From contig NZ_WNXQ01000003.1 in NCBI RefSeq assembly GCF_009789075.1, positions 372,001-436,000 on the forward strand: a stretch of 64,000 nt of DNA, given 5' to 3'. A program made the translations under genes and the position numbers. This document shows, piece by piece, positions 35,566 to 43,874 of this stretch; position 1 is the stretch's first letter, and each line of letters begins with the position of its first letter. Under the pieces are notes generated by a model. It did not search any database. It had not been told where the DNA came from and worked only from the letters and a program-made list of their open reading frames with translations. This DNA comes from Pseudooceanicola pacificus (GTDB lineage Bacteria; Pseudomonadota; Alphaproteobacteria; Rhodobacterales; Rhodobacteraceae).

Positions 35566-36360
35566 TCAAACTCCCAGGTGAAAGCCGCCGGAGACGGAAT
35601 AGGTCTGCCCGGTGATCCATTCCGAAGCGTCCGAGGCCAGGAACAGCGCCATATTGGCGATATCCGTCGGCTGGCCCGGGCGGCGGATGATGTAGCGCTG
35701 CATCATCTTCTTGAACCGCGCCGCGTCGGCCATGACCCGGGCAGAGACCTGCGGCGTGGCGGTAAAGGCGATGGCGATGCAGTTCGCCGTGATCCCGTGC
35801 CGCCCCAGCGTGCGCGCCGTGGCCCGCATGAACCCCGCCGCCCCCGCCTTGGCCCCGGCATAGGCTTCCAGCCCGGAATCGCCAAAATGCGCGGCCTCGG
35901 AAATGATGGTGATGATCCGCCCCGGCGCGTCGCGGGCGATCATCCCGGGGATCACCGCGGCGGTGGCGTTCATCACGCCATAGAAGTTCACCCCGATGTA
36001 GCTGTCCCAGTCCTTCGGCGTGGTCTCCCAGAAGGGTTTGCGCGCATCCTCGGTCGGTTCGGCCCCGGCATTGCCCGCATTGTTCACCAGGATGCCCACG
36101 GGGCCAAAGGCCTCGGCCGCCCGGGCATTCATCTCTTTCACCGCGTCGAAATCCGTCACGTCGCACTGGATCGGCAGGGCGGTGCCGCCCAGGGCGCGGA
36201 CCTCCTCGGCCACGGCCTCGGCCCGGTCCATGTGGTAGTCGTTCACCACCACGCCCGGGCAACCATGCGCGGCCAGGTGCAGCGCGATCTGCCGCCCCAC
36301 GCCTTGCCCGGCGCCGGTGATCAGCGCGGGGCGGTCCCCGAGGTTCAGGATATCGCTCAT
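35566..36360 (-). CDS. Short-chain dehydrogenase/reductase (SDR)
   Basis: 264 residues starting MSDILNLGDRPALITGAGQGVGRQ. The cofactor motif is TGAGQGVG (about 15-22). D66 lies in CDVTDF. NNAG is at about 92. The catalytic serine region is IISEAAHFG, and YAGAK (about 164-168) supplies the Tyr/Lys pair. A C-terminal SGGFHLGV closes the fold. The aspartate in VVVNDYHMD suggests NAD(H) preference. It is translated just ahead of the flavin oxidoreductase gene and is divergent from tesB. The likely reaction is a 3-hydroxyacyl or alcohol/ketone interconversion. Substrate unknown. Confidence 0.9.
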   Translation of the reverse strand: MSDILNLGDRPALITGAGQGVGRQIALHLAAHGCPGVVVNDYHMDRAEAVAEEVRALGGTALPIQCDVTDFDAVKEMNARAAEAFGPVGILVNNAGNAGAEPTEDARKPFWETTPKDWDSYIGVNFYGVMNATAAVIPGMIARDAPGRIITIISEAAHFGDSGLEAYAGAKAGAAGFMRATARTLGRHGITANCIAIAFTATPQVSARVMADAARFKKMMQRYIIRRPGQPTDIANMALFLASDASEWITGQTYSVSGGFHLGV

Positions 36361-36614
36361 GCCGTTGTCTTCCTAATGTCGTTCCAGCGGGCCGGGATGG
36401 TCCCGCGCCGGCATTCTACCGGCAATGCCCGGCGGCGGGCCAATTCCCGTGCAATGTCGCAAGGATGCAAAAACATACCGTCGGGTCAATGAATATTCCC
36501 GAAAGTCACATCAGGATGCCGCGGGGCAGAAATACCTTGCATTCCGGGTCGCATTCACGGACGAAAACATCCGGTCCCGGTCTGCGTGCCGGCACGACGA
36601 CGAAGGAGAGCCCC

Positions 36615-37532
36615 ATGAGCACCGCCAATCGCGCGCCCGCAGGCGACGACCACAATCGCGCGCCCGCAGGCGACGACCAGCTGACCCCGATCCTGGATGT
36701 CGAACGTGTCGAGGACAATTTCTTCCTCGGCATCGCCACGCCCGAGGGGCGGGGCCGCAGCTTTGGCGGGCAGGTGATCGCGCAGGCACTGGCCGCGGCG
36801 GTGCGCACGGTGGATGCAGACCGGCCGCCGCATTCGCTGCATGCCTATTTCATGCGACCCGGCGATGCGACCAAGCCGGTGCTTTACCGGATCGAGCGTG
36901 ACCGCGACGGCGGCAGTTTCGCCACCCGCCGCGTCGTCGCGATCCAGCACGGCCAGCCGATCCTGAACATGGCCGCCTCGTTCCATGTCGAGGAAGCGGG
37001 CCTGCATCACCAGAGCGACATGCCCGACGTGCCCGGCCCCGACGGGCTGAGGAACGAACAGGAGCTGGCCGAGGCCTTCGAGGACAAGGTGCCCCGCGCC
37101 TACCGCAACTTCCTGAAGATGAAGCGCCCGATCGAGGTCCGCCCCTGCGAGGAGCGCCCGCCCTATTTCGACACCGGCCCGATGGAACGCCAGGCCGTCT
37201 GGATCCGCACCCGGACCGCAATGCCCGATGACACGCTGCTGCACCGCGTGGCGCTGGCCTATGCGTCGGATCTGGGGCTGCTGGGGGCCTCGCTCACCCG
37301 GCATGGCATTAGCTTTGCCACCCGCGACATGATGATCGCAAGCCTGGATCACGCGATCTGGCTGCACGGCGATTTTCGCATGGACGAATGGCTGCTCTAC
37401 GATATGGACAGCACCTGGACGGGCGGCGCGCGCGGGTTCTGCCGTGGCCGGATCTTCACCCGCGAGGGGCGGCTGGTCGCCAATGTGGCGCAGGAAGGGC
37501 TGATCCGTCAGACCACCCCGAAAGAGAGCTGA
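36615..37532 (+). CDS. tesB: Acyl-CoA thioesterase II
   Basis: 305-residue double hot-dog thioesterase that hydrolyses acyl-CoA to free acid and CoA. GAAGGAG precedes the ATG at 36615. Markers: TPEGRGRSFGGQVIAQALAA (about 44-63), HSLHAYFMRPGD (about 76-87), RRVVAIQHGQPILNMAASF (about 106-124), YASDLGLLGASLTRHG (about 217-232) with the catalytic Asp, and SLDHAIWLHGDFRMDEWLLYDM near 245-265. The N-terminus has an in-frame 27-bp duplication giving NRAPAGDDH-NRAPAGDDQ (residues 5-22), which is outside the conserved fold and unusual for TesB. Neighbouring SDR and oxidoreductase genes fit lipid or ketone catabolism. Confidence 0.92.
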   Translation: MSTANRAPAGDDHNRAPAGDDQLTPILDVERVEDNFFLGIATPEGRGRSFGGQVIAQALAAAVRTVDADRPPHSLHAYFMRPGDATKPVLYRIERDRDGGSFATRRVVAIQHGQPILNMAASFHVEEAGLHHQSDMPDVPGPDGLRNEQELAEAFEDKVPRAYRNFLKMKRPIEVRPCEERPPYFDTGPMERQAVWIRTRTAMPDDTLLHRVALAYASDLGLLGASLTRHGISFATRDMMIASLDHAIWLHGDFRMDEWLLYDMDSTWTGGARGFCRGRIFTREGRLVANVAQEGLIRQTTPKES

Positions 37533-37572
37533 GCAAGACGGCTGACCGGCCCGAAACCGGGTTGAGTGTCGC

Positions 37573-37962
37573 TCAGAACCACAGGTCGCGCACGCAGCGC
37601 CCGTCGCGCGGCAGGTCGTCGAATGTCGCAAGTCCGTCGAAGTGATCGACGGGCAGGGCGGCGACGGCTTCGGGCTCGGCCAGGCGCAGGTTGACGGCCA
37701 GCTGCACGCGCCCCTCGTCGTCCTGCCGCAGCCCGCGCCGGGCGCAGGGGCAGCCGCAGGTCGGGCAGAACAGGAACTCCAGCGCCTTGCCCCGGCGATA
37801 GGCGCTGACCTTCCCGGACAGGTGCACATCGGCCCCGTCCCAGCCATAGCCCCAGAGCGCGCCATAGCGCCGGCAGGCCGTGCAGTTGCAGGCGGTGGCC
37901 GATCCGGGCGTCTTGTCCATGCGCCAGGTGATCGCCCCGCACAGGCAGGATCCGTTCAGCAT
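37573..37962 (-). CDS. GFA-family zinc-binding protein
   Basis: 129 residues starting MLNGSCLCGAITWRMDKTPG. Conserved cysteines of the GFA (glutathione-dependent formaldehyde-activating) fold are present: CLCG (6-9), CNCTACRRYG (about 25-34) and CPTCGCPCARRG (about 66-77). The last 35 residues hold the LATFDDLPRDGRCVRDLWF end seen in this subgroup. The family includes formaldehyde-glutathione adduct enzymes, but most members are uncharacterised. GAGGTG lies upstream. It converges with tesB across 40 bp. Confidence 0.9.
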   Translation of the reverse strand: MLNGSCLCGAITWRMDKTPGSATACNCTACRRYGALWGYGWDGADVHLSGKVSAYRRGKALEFLFCPTCGCPCARRGLRQDDEGRVQLAVNLRLAEPEAVAALPVDHFDGLATFDDLPRDGRCVRDLWF

Positions 37963-38055
37963 CGTGACACCTCATGCGCTGTCGGGGTCAGGGCCCCCTG
38001 GCGCACCGCCGGGGGCGCGCCAGGGGGGCGGCACGGCGTGCGCCCCCCGCCGGGC

Positions 38056-38946
38056 TCAGGCCTTCAGCGTCGCAAGCTCCATCGCGTCGATGATCCGGTC
38101 GAAGATCTGCGGCGGCAGGTTGTGGCCCATGCCGTCGATCTCGACCAGTTCGCAGCCGGGGATATTGGCGGCGGTGTCGCGCCCGCCCTCGACCGGCACC
38201 AGCGGATCCTGCACGCCGTGGATCGCCACGCAGGGCAGTTTCAGCTTTTGCAGGAAGGGGCGGCGGTCGTAGGTCGCCAGGATCGCGGCATATTGCCGGG
38301 GGAAGCCGGTCGGGTGGTACGACCGCTCGTAGTCGCTGAGGATATTGGCGGCCAGGACATCGTCGGGAATGGGCCATGCGGGGCTGCCGATGACCTTGGC
38401 GCTGGCGACACCGTGGGCGACGAAGGCATCGAGATCCGCGTTGGCATCGGGGCGCGGGGTGGTCAGGGCGGCCATCGCCTCGGGCGTGGCCTTGGGCAGG
38501 TCGGGATTGGCGGTGTTCGACATGATCGAGGCCATCGACAGCACCTTGTCGGGATGTTCGATCGCCATCAGCTGCACGATCATGCCGCCCATCGAAAAGC
38601 CCGCCACATGCGCCTTGTCGATCCCCAGGTGATCCAGCAGCGCAGCACCATCGGCGGCGAAATCCGACAGCTGATAGGCCAGGTCGGCCTGCCGGCCCTC
38701 GGCCTTGGCGGCCATCGCCTCCTTGAAGTCGGGCAGGCCGTGGTCGGTGAACTTCTGGCTCAGCCCGATGTCGCGGTTGTCCATCCGGATCACCCGGTAT
38801 CCGCGCGCAACCAGCTTGTCGACAAAGGGTTTGGGGAATCGGGTCATCTGCGTGCCGACGCCGGTGATCAGAAGAATCGGTTTGCCGTCATCGGGGCCTT
38901 CGACCTCGTAATAGATCGTGATTCCGTTGACCTGTGCCTCGGGCAT
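38056..38946 (-). CDS. Alpha/beta hydrolase
   Basis: 296 residues starting MPEAQVNGITIYYEVEGPDDG, with GGAGGAGG upstream. It has the oxyanion strand LLITGVGTQM (about 25-34), then the nucleophile elbow GFSMGG with Ser near 115, acid D in HGVQDPLVP (about 243-251), and catalytic His in IDGMGHNLPP (about 270-279). It is the epoxide-hydrolase/esterase type without a signal peptide. It is divergent from the Baeyer-Villiger-type monooxygenase across 184 bp. That partnership is typical of ketone degradation, where the monooxygenase makes an ester or lactone and the hydrolase opens it (inference from neighbourhood). Confidence 0.9.
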   Translation of the reverse strand: MPEAQVNGITIYYEVEGPDDGKPILLITGVGTQMTRFPKPFVDKLVARGYRVIRMDNRDIGLSQKFTDHGLPDFKEAMAAKAEGRQADLAYQLSDFAADGAALLDHLGIDKAHVAGFSMGGMIVQLMAIEHPDKVLSMASIMSNTANPDLPKATPEAMAALTTPRPDANADLDAFVAHGVASAKVIGSPAWPIPDDVLAANILSDYERSYHPTGFPRQYAAILATYDRRPFLQKLKLPCVAIHGVQDPLVPVEGGRDTAANIPGCELVEIDGMGHNLPPQIFDRIIDAMELATLKA

Positions 38947-39130
38947 GATGCGTCCTCCTCCGCAAGTTTGGGCGTGAATCGCCTGATAACATCAACTTAT
39001 GCCCATGTTTTGCGGTTGGAAACATGTCTCGGCGGATTCGGCCCGATACCTGCGAAATATTATTTCACGGTTCCCAGGTGCCCGCGCAACGTGTAGAAGG
39101 AGAGAGGTTTTCGAAAGGCGGGTATGGAGC

Positions 39131-40654
39131 ATGATGCAGGCTGACTTGGACGTTGTCGTCATCGGGGCGGGGCTTTCCGGTATCGGGGTGGCCCGCTATC
39201 TCAAGGTGAACTGCCCGGGCAAGCGCTTTGCCATCCTGGAAAGCAAGCCGCGCATCGGCGGCACCTGGGACCTGTTTCGGTATCCGGGTATCCGCTCGGA
39301 CAGCGACATGCATACGATGGGCTATGCCTTCAAGCCGTGGAAGAACGCCAAGGCGATCTCGGACGGCGAGTCGATCCGCGACTACGTCCAGGAATGCGCC
39401 GACGAGAACGGCCTGACCCCGCTGATCCGGTTCGAGCACAGGGTGATCCGCGCCGAATACGTCTCGCGCGATTGCCTGTGGACGCTGACCTGCGCCACGC
39501 CCGAGGGCGAAAAGGTCATCACCTGCAATTTCCTGTTCTCGGCTGCCGGGTATTACAAGCATGACGAGGGCTATCTGCCCGACTTCGCCGGCTATGACGA
39601 TTTCAGGGGCACGATCATCCACCCGCAGTTCTGGCCCGAAGGGTTCGATCATGCCGGCAAGACGATTGCCATCATCGGCTCGGGGGCCACGGCGGTGACG
39701 CTGACCCCGACGCTGGCCGAGACGGCGAAACACGTCTACCAGATCCAGCGCTCGCCGACCTATGTCCGCGCGCGCCCGATGAAGGACAAGGTGGGCAATA
39801 TCCTCAAGACGATCTTTCCGGGGCAGTTGGGCTATTCCCTCACCCGGTGGAAAATCATCTGGGAGGGCCGGATGCGCCGCCGCCGCTTTGCCGGTGACAT
39901 CGAGGGCCTGAAGGCCGAGATGATCGGCGAGGTCGCCAAGGCGCTTGGCGACACGGTCGACTGGAAGACCCATTTCACCCCCAGCTACTGGCCCGGCCAG
40001 CAGCGGATCTGCGCGATCCCCGACGGCGACATGTTCGACGTCCTGAAAGAGGGGCGCGCCACGATGGTCACCGGCCATATCGACCGCTTCACCGAAACCG
40101 GGATCCTGATGCAGGACGGCAGCCATATCGAGGCCGATGTGATCGTCACCGCCACCGGGCTGGTGCTGGATTATTTCGGCGGCATGGAAATGACCGTCGA
40201 CAGCCAGAAGGTCGACCCCGGCAAGCCGCTGATCTTCAAGGGCTTCATGTATTCCAACGTGCCGAACATGATCTATTTCCGCGGCTACACCAATGCCTCG
40301 TGGACGCTGAAGGTGGACCTGGTGGCGGAATATGCCTGCCGGCTGCTGAACCACATGGACCGGAACGGGTATACCCAGGTGGTGCCGGTCGCGGGATCGG
40401 GGGATTTTGCCACGATCAACACGGCAAGCCTGTTCACCTCGGGTTATTTCGTCCGGGTGGCGCATCGCCTGCCCAAGCACGGGACCAGCTTTCCCTGGAT
40501 CCACAAGCAGGAGTATTTCTGGGACCGCAAGACGCTGAAACGCGGCCGGGTCGACGACGGCACGCTGACCTTCTCGACCGGGGAGGGGATCGTCTTTCCG
40601 CCGGAACAGCTGGCCGGGACTGGCGGCACCGGCCGCGATATCGCCGCCGAGTGA
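39131..40654 (+). CDS. Flavin-containing Baeyer-Villiger-type monooxygenase
   Basis: About 507 residues from ATG 39131 (MMQADLDVVVIGAG). Only GGAGC lies close upstream, and the second ATG at 39134 is equally possible. The FAD Rossmann motif is GAGLSGIG (about 12-19). The Baeyer-Villiger fingerprint FxGxxxHxxxWP is exact: FRGTIIHPQFWP at residues 158-169. The NADPH Rossmann motif GSGATAVT follows near 180. ATG motifs (ATGLVLDYFGG) are near 340. It should insert oxygen next to a ketone carbonyl to give an ester or lactone using NADPH and O2. Neighbouring hydrolase, SDR and TetR genes support a degradative pathway, but the ketone is unknown. Confidence 0.9.
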   Translation: MMQADLDVVVIGAGLSGIGVARYLKVNCPGKRFAILESKPRIGGTWDLFRYPGIRSDSDMHTMGYAFKPWKNAKAISDGESIRDYVQECADENGLTPLIRFEHRVIRAEYVSRDCLWTLTCATPEGEKVITCNFLFSAAGYYKHDEGYLPDFAGYDDFRGTIIHPQFWPEGFDHAGKTIAIIGSGATAVTLTPTLAETAKHVYQIQRSPTYVRARPMKDKVGNILKTIFPGQLGYSLTRWKIIWEGRMRRRRFAGDIEGLKAEMIGEVAKALGDTVDWKTHFTPSYWPGQQRICAIPDGDMFDVLKEGRATMVTGHIDRFTETGILMQDGSHIEADVIVTATGLVLDYFGGMEMTVDSQKVDPGKPLIFKGFMYSNVPNMIYFRGYTNASWTLKVDLVAEYACRLLNHMDRNGYTQVVPVAGSGDFATINTASLFTSGYFVRVAHRLPKHGTSFPWIHKQEYFWDRKTLKRGRVDDGTLTFSTGEGIVFPPEQLAGTGGTGRDIAAE

Positions 40655-40662
40655 CGGCGAGG

Positions 40663-40700
40663 GGCCCGGCGGTGTCCTCCGCCGTCGGGTCCGTTTTTTT
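40663..40700 (+). terminator. Intrinsic terminator after the monooxygenase gene
   Basis: A hairpin with a CGGCGG / CCGCCG core of six pairs, extended past a small bulge, is followed by seven T at 40694-40700. It separates the monooxygenase gene from the convergent TetR gene, whose stop codon begins at 40706. Confidence 0.7.
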
Positions 40701-40705
40701 CAGGA

Positions 40706-41965
40706 TCAGAGCGGCGTGAACAGACCGAAGGCCAGCGGATGCGCATAGAGTTCGATGGCCCGTTGCCGGGTCGGCAGCTGATCGGCCCAGTGCCGCATGT
40801 CATAGGCCGAGTTGATGATGCCGGTGACGCACTGGCTGGCGATCAGCGGATCCACCGCGCGGATCGAACCTTCGGCGATGCCGTCGCTGATGATGCCGGC
40901 AAAGCGGATGGCCATGCGGTCGGACCGGGCCAGCACCTGCAGGCGCAGCTCTGTCGGCAGGGCCTGCAGCGCGGTGATGCGCAGCAGCGGGTAGGTCTTA
41001 CCGAACTGCACATCCAGCAGCTCGGCCATGCAGGCGGTCAACCGGTCGAGATGGCTGCCCGGCAGCTCGATACAGCGGCGCTGCGACTGGCTGAACCGGC
41101 CATAGCTGCGCTGGAAGCATTCCAGCACCAGATCGTCCTTGCCGTCGATATGGTGGTAGAAGCTGCCCTTGGAGACGTTCAGCTCGGCCGCGATCCGTTC
41201 GACCGAGGCGCCGCGATAGCCGCGGTCGTTGATCAGGCGGGTGGCCACGCGCAGATAGGTCTCGCGGCTGATCTCGGCCGTGGCGGCGGTGTCGGGGGCA
41301 GGCGGCGGCGGGCTGGCGGTCCAGGGCGTGCCCTCGGGGATGAAGCCCCGGGTGAGCAGGTCCATCGTGCGCAGGCCGATCCGCTCGTAATCGCCGACGG
41401 AATATTTCGGCAGCCAGGCCCGCATCCAGAACAGCGTGTCGAGCAGGACATGTGCCCGCGCCCGGTTCAGCATCGGCCCTTCCGGCCCCGGCCCGGGGTC
41501 GAAGAGCCGCGCGGTGGGGCCCGAGATCCGCTCGACAAAGGTGTCCATCAGGCGGCCGCGGATCACGTTTTCGGTGGCGCGCAGGTCCGACAGCAGGGTC
41601 ATCGGGCGTTCGCGGCCCAGCCGGGTGTTGGCCATGTGCTCGATATAGAGACGGACCAGCACGCGCACCCGGTCGCGGGGCGTGGCCTCTTGCGCGGCGC
41701 GCTGCAGCATGCCGGCCAGCTGGTCCATCGACCGGTCCAGCGCGGCGGCGGCCAGCAGCTCCTTGCGCTTGAAGTAATAGGTGACCGAGGTGGTGTTCAG
41801 CCCGACCTCGTCGGCCACCGCGACAAAGGTCAGCGCCTTCAGCCCGCGTTCGTTGATGATGCGGGCGGCGGCGTCCAGGATGCGGTCGCGCTTTTCGCGG
41901 AACCGGTCCGAGGGTTCCGCGATGGTGGCCGTATCCGGTTCGCTGGTCGCGCTGCTGTCTGTCAT
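40706..41965 (-). CDS. Double TetR-family regulator (two HTH domains in one chain)
   Basis: 419 residues, about twice the TetR norm. Half 1 has a TetR helix-turn-helix at about 27-72 (RDRILDAAARIINERG, then VADEVGLNTTSVTYYFKRKELL) and a ligand domain. A proline-rich linker (SPPPPAPDTAATAE, about 215-229) leads to half 2. Half 2 has a second complete HTH (YLRVATRLINDRGYRG, then IAAELNVSKGSFYHHIDGKDDLV, about 236-281) and its own ligand domain with FAGIISDGIAEGSIRAVDP. Each half has the pattern of a functional repressor. The gene is divergent from an SDR gene (104 bp) and convergent with the monooxygenase. It probably controls this catabolic block. The ribosome site is weak. Confidence 0.92.
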   Translation of the reverse strand: MTDSSATSEPDTATIAEPSDRFREKRDRILDAAARIINERGLKALTFVAVADEVGLNTTSVTYYFKRKELLAAAALDRSMDQLAGMLQRAAQEATPRDRVRVLVRLYIEHMANTRLGRERPMTLLSDLRATENVIRGRLMDTFVERISGPTARLFDPGPGPEGPMLNRARAHVLLDTLFWMRAWLPKYSVGDYERIGLRTMDLLTRGFIPEGTPWTASPPPPAPDTAATAEISRETYLRVATRLINDRGYRGASVERIAAELNVSKGSFYHHIDGKDDLVLECFQRSYGRFSQSQRRCIELPGSHLDRLTACMAELLDVQFGKTYPLLRITALQALPTELRLQVLARSDRMAIRFAGIISDGIAEGSIRAVDPLIASQCVTGIINSAYDMRHWADQLPTRQRAIELYAHPLAFGLFTPL

Positions 41966-42069
41966 CGTGACTGCTTAGCAAGCCAGGCGGGCGCTGTCAT
42001 CAACAAGGCCGGTCCGTCGCATCCTGGCGGGGCGCGGGGCGGCGCAGGAATTTCAATGGGAGGAAGACC

Positions 42070-42924
42070 ATGACGGGAATTGCAATCGACCTGACGGGGA
42101 AAGGCGCCATCGTCACCGGCGCCGCATCCGGTATCGGGCGGGCCAGCGCGCGGATGCTGGCGCAGGCGGGGGCGCAGGTGCTGTGCTGCGACAAGGCCGA
42201 GGCGGTGGCGGCGGTGGCCGAAGGCATCGTCGCCGATGGCGGCCAGGCGCAGGCGATGGAGATGGATGCCGGTGACGAGGCCGACGTGATCCGCGCGGTT
42301 GCGCTGGCCGAGCAATCCTTTGGCGGGCTCGACATCTATTTTGCCAATGCCGGGATCACCGGCGGGGTGCGCAGCCTGTTCGACGCGACCCCCGAGATCT
42401 GGGCCGAGGTGCTGCGGGTGAACCTGATCGGGCCCTTCCTGGCGGTGAAACACGGCTCGGCCGCCATGCGCAAACGCGGGGGCGGGTCGATCGTGATGAC
42501 CGCCTCGGTCGCCGGGATGCGCGCCAATGCAGGACCGGCGCAATATTCCGCCTCGAAGGCCGGGGTGATCAACCTGGCGCAGACGGCGAGCTACGATCTG
42601 GCCGGATCGGGGGTGCGGGTGAACGCCATCTGCCCGGGCCTGATCGAGACCGAGATGACGCGCGTGCTCTACGATTATGCCAAGGCCACCGGCGGGGAGA
42701 GCTGGATCGGCGCCCGCAATGCGATGAGGCGGGGCGGCGAGCCGGACGAGATCGCGGCGATGGTGCTGTTCCTGTCCTCGCCGCTCGCCTCTTACGTGAA
42801 CGGCCAGGCGCTGCCGGTCTGCGGCGGGCTGTCTGCGTCCCATCCCTATGGGCCGCGGCCGGATCCGGACGAGGTGCAGCGCGCGATTGCCGAGATGAAG
42901 GCGCGCGAGGCGGCGGCGGGCTGA
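42070..42924 (+). CDS. Short-chain dehydrogenase/reductase (SDR)
   Basis: 284 residues starting MTGIAIDLTGKGAIVTGAASG, with GGGAGGAAG upstream. The cofactor motif is TGAASGIG (about 16-23). NAG is at about 92. Catalytic serine is in VMTASVAGM, and YSASK (about 158-162) supplies Tyr/Lys. The C-terminal part has RRGGEPDEIAAMVLFLSSPLASYVNGQALPVCGG (about 220-253, shown in part), typical of classical SDRs acting on hydroxy/keto substrates. It is next to the divergent double TetR gene and probably under its control. It may supply the ketone to, or process the alcohol from, the monooxygenase pathway (inference). Confidence 0.9.
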   Translation: MTGIAIDLTGKGAIVTGAASGIGRASARMLAQAGAQVLCCDKAEAVAAVAEGIVADGGQAQAMEMDAGDEADVIRAVALAEQSFGGLDIYFANAGITGGVRSLFDATPEIWAEVLRVNLIGPFLAVKHGSAAMRKRGGGSIVMTASVAGMRANAGPAQYSASKAGVINLAQTASYDLAGSGVRVNAICPGLIETEMTRVLYDYAKATGGESWIGARNAMRRGGEPDEIAAMVLFLSSPLASYVNGQALPVCGGLSASHPYGPRPDPDEVQRAIAEMKAREAAAG

Positions 42925-42933
42925 GGTCGCCGT

Positions 42934-43007
42934 AGATTTGGCCGGGCGCCTCGGGCGCCCCGGCCGGGGGGAGATTTGGCCGGGCGCGGGGCGCCACGGC
43001 CGGGGAA
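42934..43007 (+). repeat. Two tandem palindromic units of about 37 bp
   Basis: Units start at 42934 and 42972, both with AGATTTGGCCGGGCGC, followed by GGCGCC and CGGCCGGGG. Each can fold on itself as GGCCGGGCGCC / GGCGCCCCGGCC. They lie 10 bp after the SDR stop codon and lack a T-run. Confidence 0.65.
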
Positions 43008-43048
43008 GGGGGGCTGTCTGCCCCCCTCTTGCGCCTGCGGCGCAATTC

Positions 43049-43080
43049 ACCCCCCGAGGATATTTTTGGCCAGAGGAAGC
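43049..43080 (-). repeat. Intergenic motif copy 3, diverged
   Basis: On the minus strand it reads GCTTCCTCTGGCCAAAAATA then TCCTCGGGGGGT. It shares the CTTCCTCT start and the A/T-rich centre with the copies at 2783 and 34449, but its 3' half has diverged. It lies just beyond the stop codon of the DUF1045 gene. Confidence 0.5.
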
Positions 43081-43087
43081 GGGCGGG

Positions 43088-43777
43088 TCAGCCCTGCAGC
43101 GGGTAGCGGTCGAGCAGGTGGAAGCGGCCGGTGGCGTCTTCGCCGGCGAGGCAGAGGCTGGTGATCACGAAGGGTTCCGGCAGCAGGGGGGCGAGGATCG
43201 GGGCCAGGGCGGCCCGGGTCGCTTCGGCCTCGGGGGCGGGCAGGCGACCGGTCAGGGTGATGTGAAAGCGGAACTCCTCCATCACATAAGGGTAGCCCCA
43301 TTGCAGCAGGTTGGCCTCTTGCCGTGCGCTCAGGCCGGATGTGCGGCGGCGGGCGAGTTCCTCGGGCGGGGCGGGGGCGCGGAAGCGGTCGAGCCCCTCG
43401 ACACAGGCTGCCGCAAGCGCCTCCAGCGGGGCGGGATCGCCGGTGGCCTTGAGCGCGAGGAAGCCGCCGAGGGCAGCGAGTTCCAGCCCCTGCATCCGGA
43501 TCGGGGCGAGGCGGGCGCAGAGGGCGCGGGCCTCGGCCTCCAGCATCGCGGCATCGCTGCCTGTCGCCAGGCGGAAGGGCGGCTTGATCGTGCCGTGCAG
43601 GCCGTATTTGCGGGGCGTGGCGGTGAGCTCTGCGACCGGGCGGGGCAGGCCGGGGATCCGGGGGTGGGGCGCCTCGGTTCCGGCGGCGGTGTCCCAGCCC
43701 AGCCAGGCGGCGCCGAAGCTGGCCAGCGGCCCGGGCTCGGGCGCGTAATAGATGGCGTAACGGGCGAATTGCTGCAT
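43088..43777 (-). CDS. DUF1045 protein, 2H phosphoesterase superfamily
   Basis: 229 residues from ATG 43777 (MQQFARYAIYYAPEPG), with GGAGG upstream. Two HxT motifs, each on a beta strand, define the 2H fold: YGLHGTIKPPF (about 59-69) and FRFHITLTGRL (about 172-182). DUF1045 proteins are often linked to phosphonate metabolism gene clusters, where they are proposed cyclic phosphodiesterases or RNA ligase-like enzymes. No phn genes are present in this window, so that link is weak here. It stands between the SDR and the sox region. Confidence 0.85.
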   Translation of the reverse strand: MQQFARYAIYYAPEPGPLASFGAAWLGWDTAAGTEAPHPRIPGLPRPVAELTATPRKYGLHGTIKPPFRLATGSDAAMLEAEARALCARLAPIRMQGLELAALGGFLALKATGDPAPLEALAAACVEGLDRFRAPAPPEELARRRTSGLSARQEANLLQWGYPYVMEEFRFHITLTGRLPAPEAEATRAALAPILAPLLPEPFVITSLCLAGEDATGRFHLLDRYPLQG

Positions 43778-43874
43778 CGGGCACCTCCGGCATTTGCGAT
43801 GGCATAGCGCGCGGGGCATGACAAGGCGGTGACGGGCCGGGCGGAAAGGGCGAGAGGCCGCGGCGCGCCGGGGG

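Noticed and set aside
34622-36262. Apparent fusion of SDR and flavin oxidoreductase in one frame
   Set aside because: The flavin oxidoreductase begins at its own ATG (35563), and the upstream part of the frame is an out-of-frame reading of the SDR gene, which has its own complete frame.
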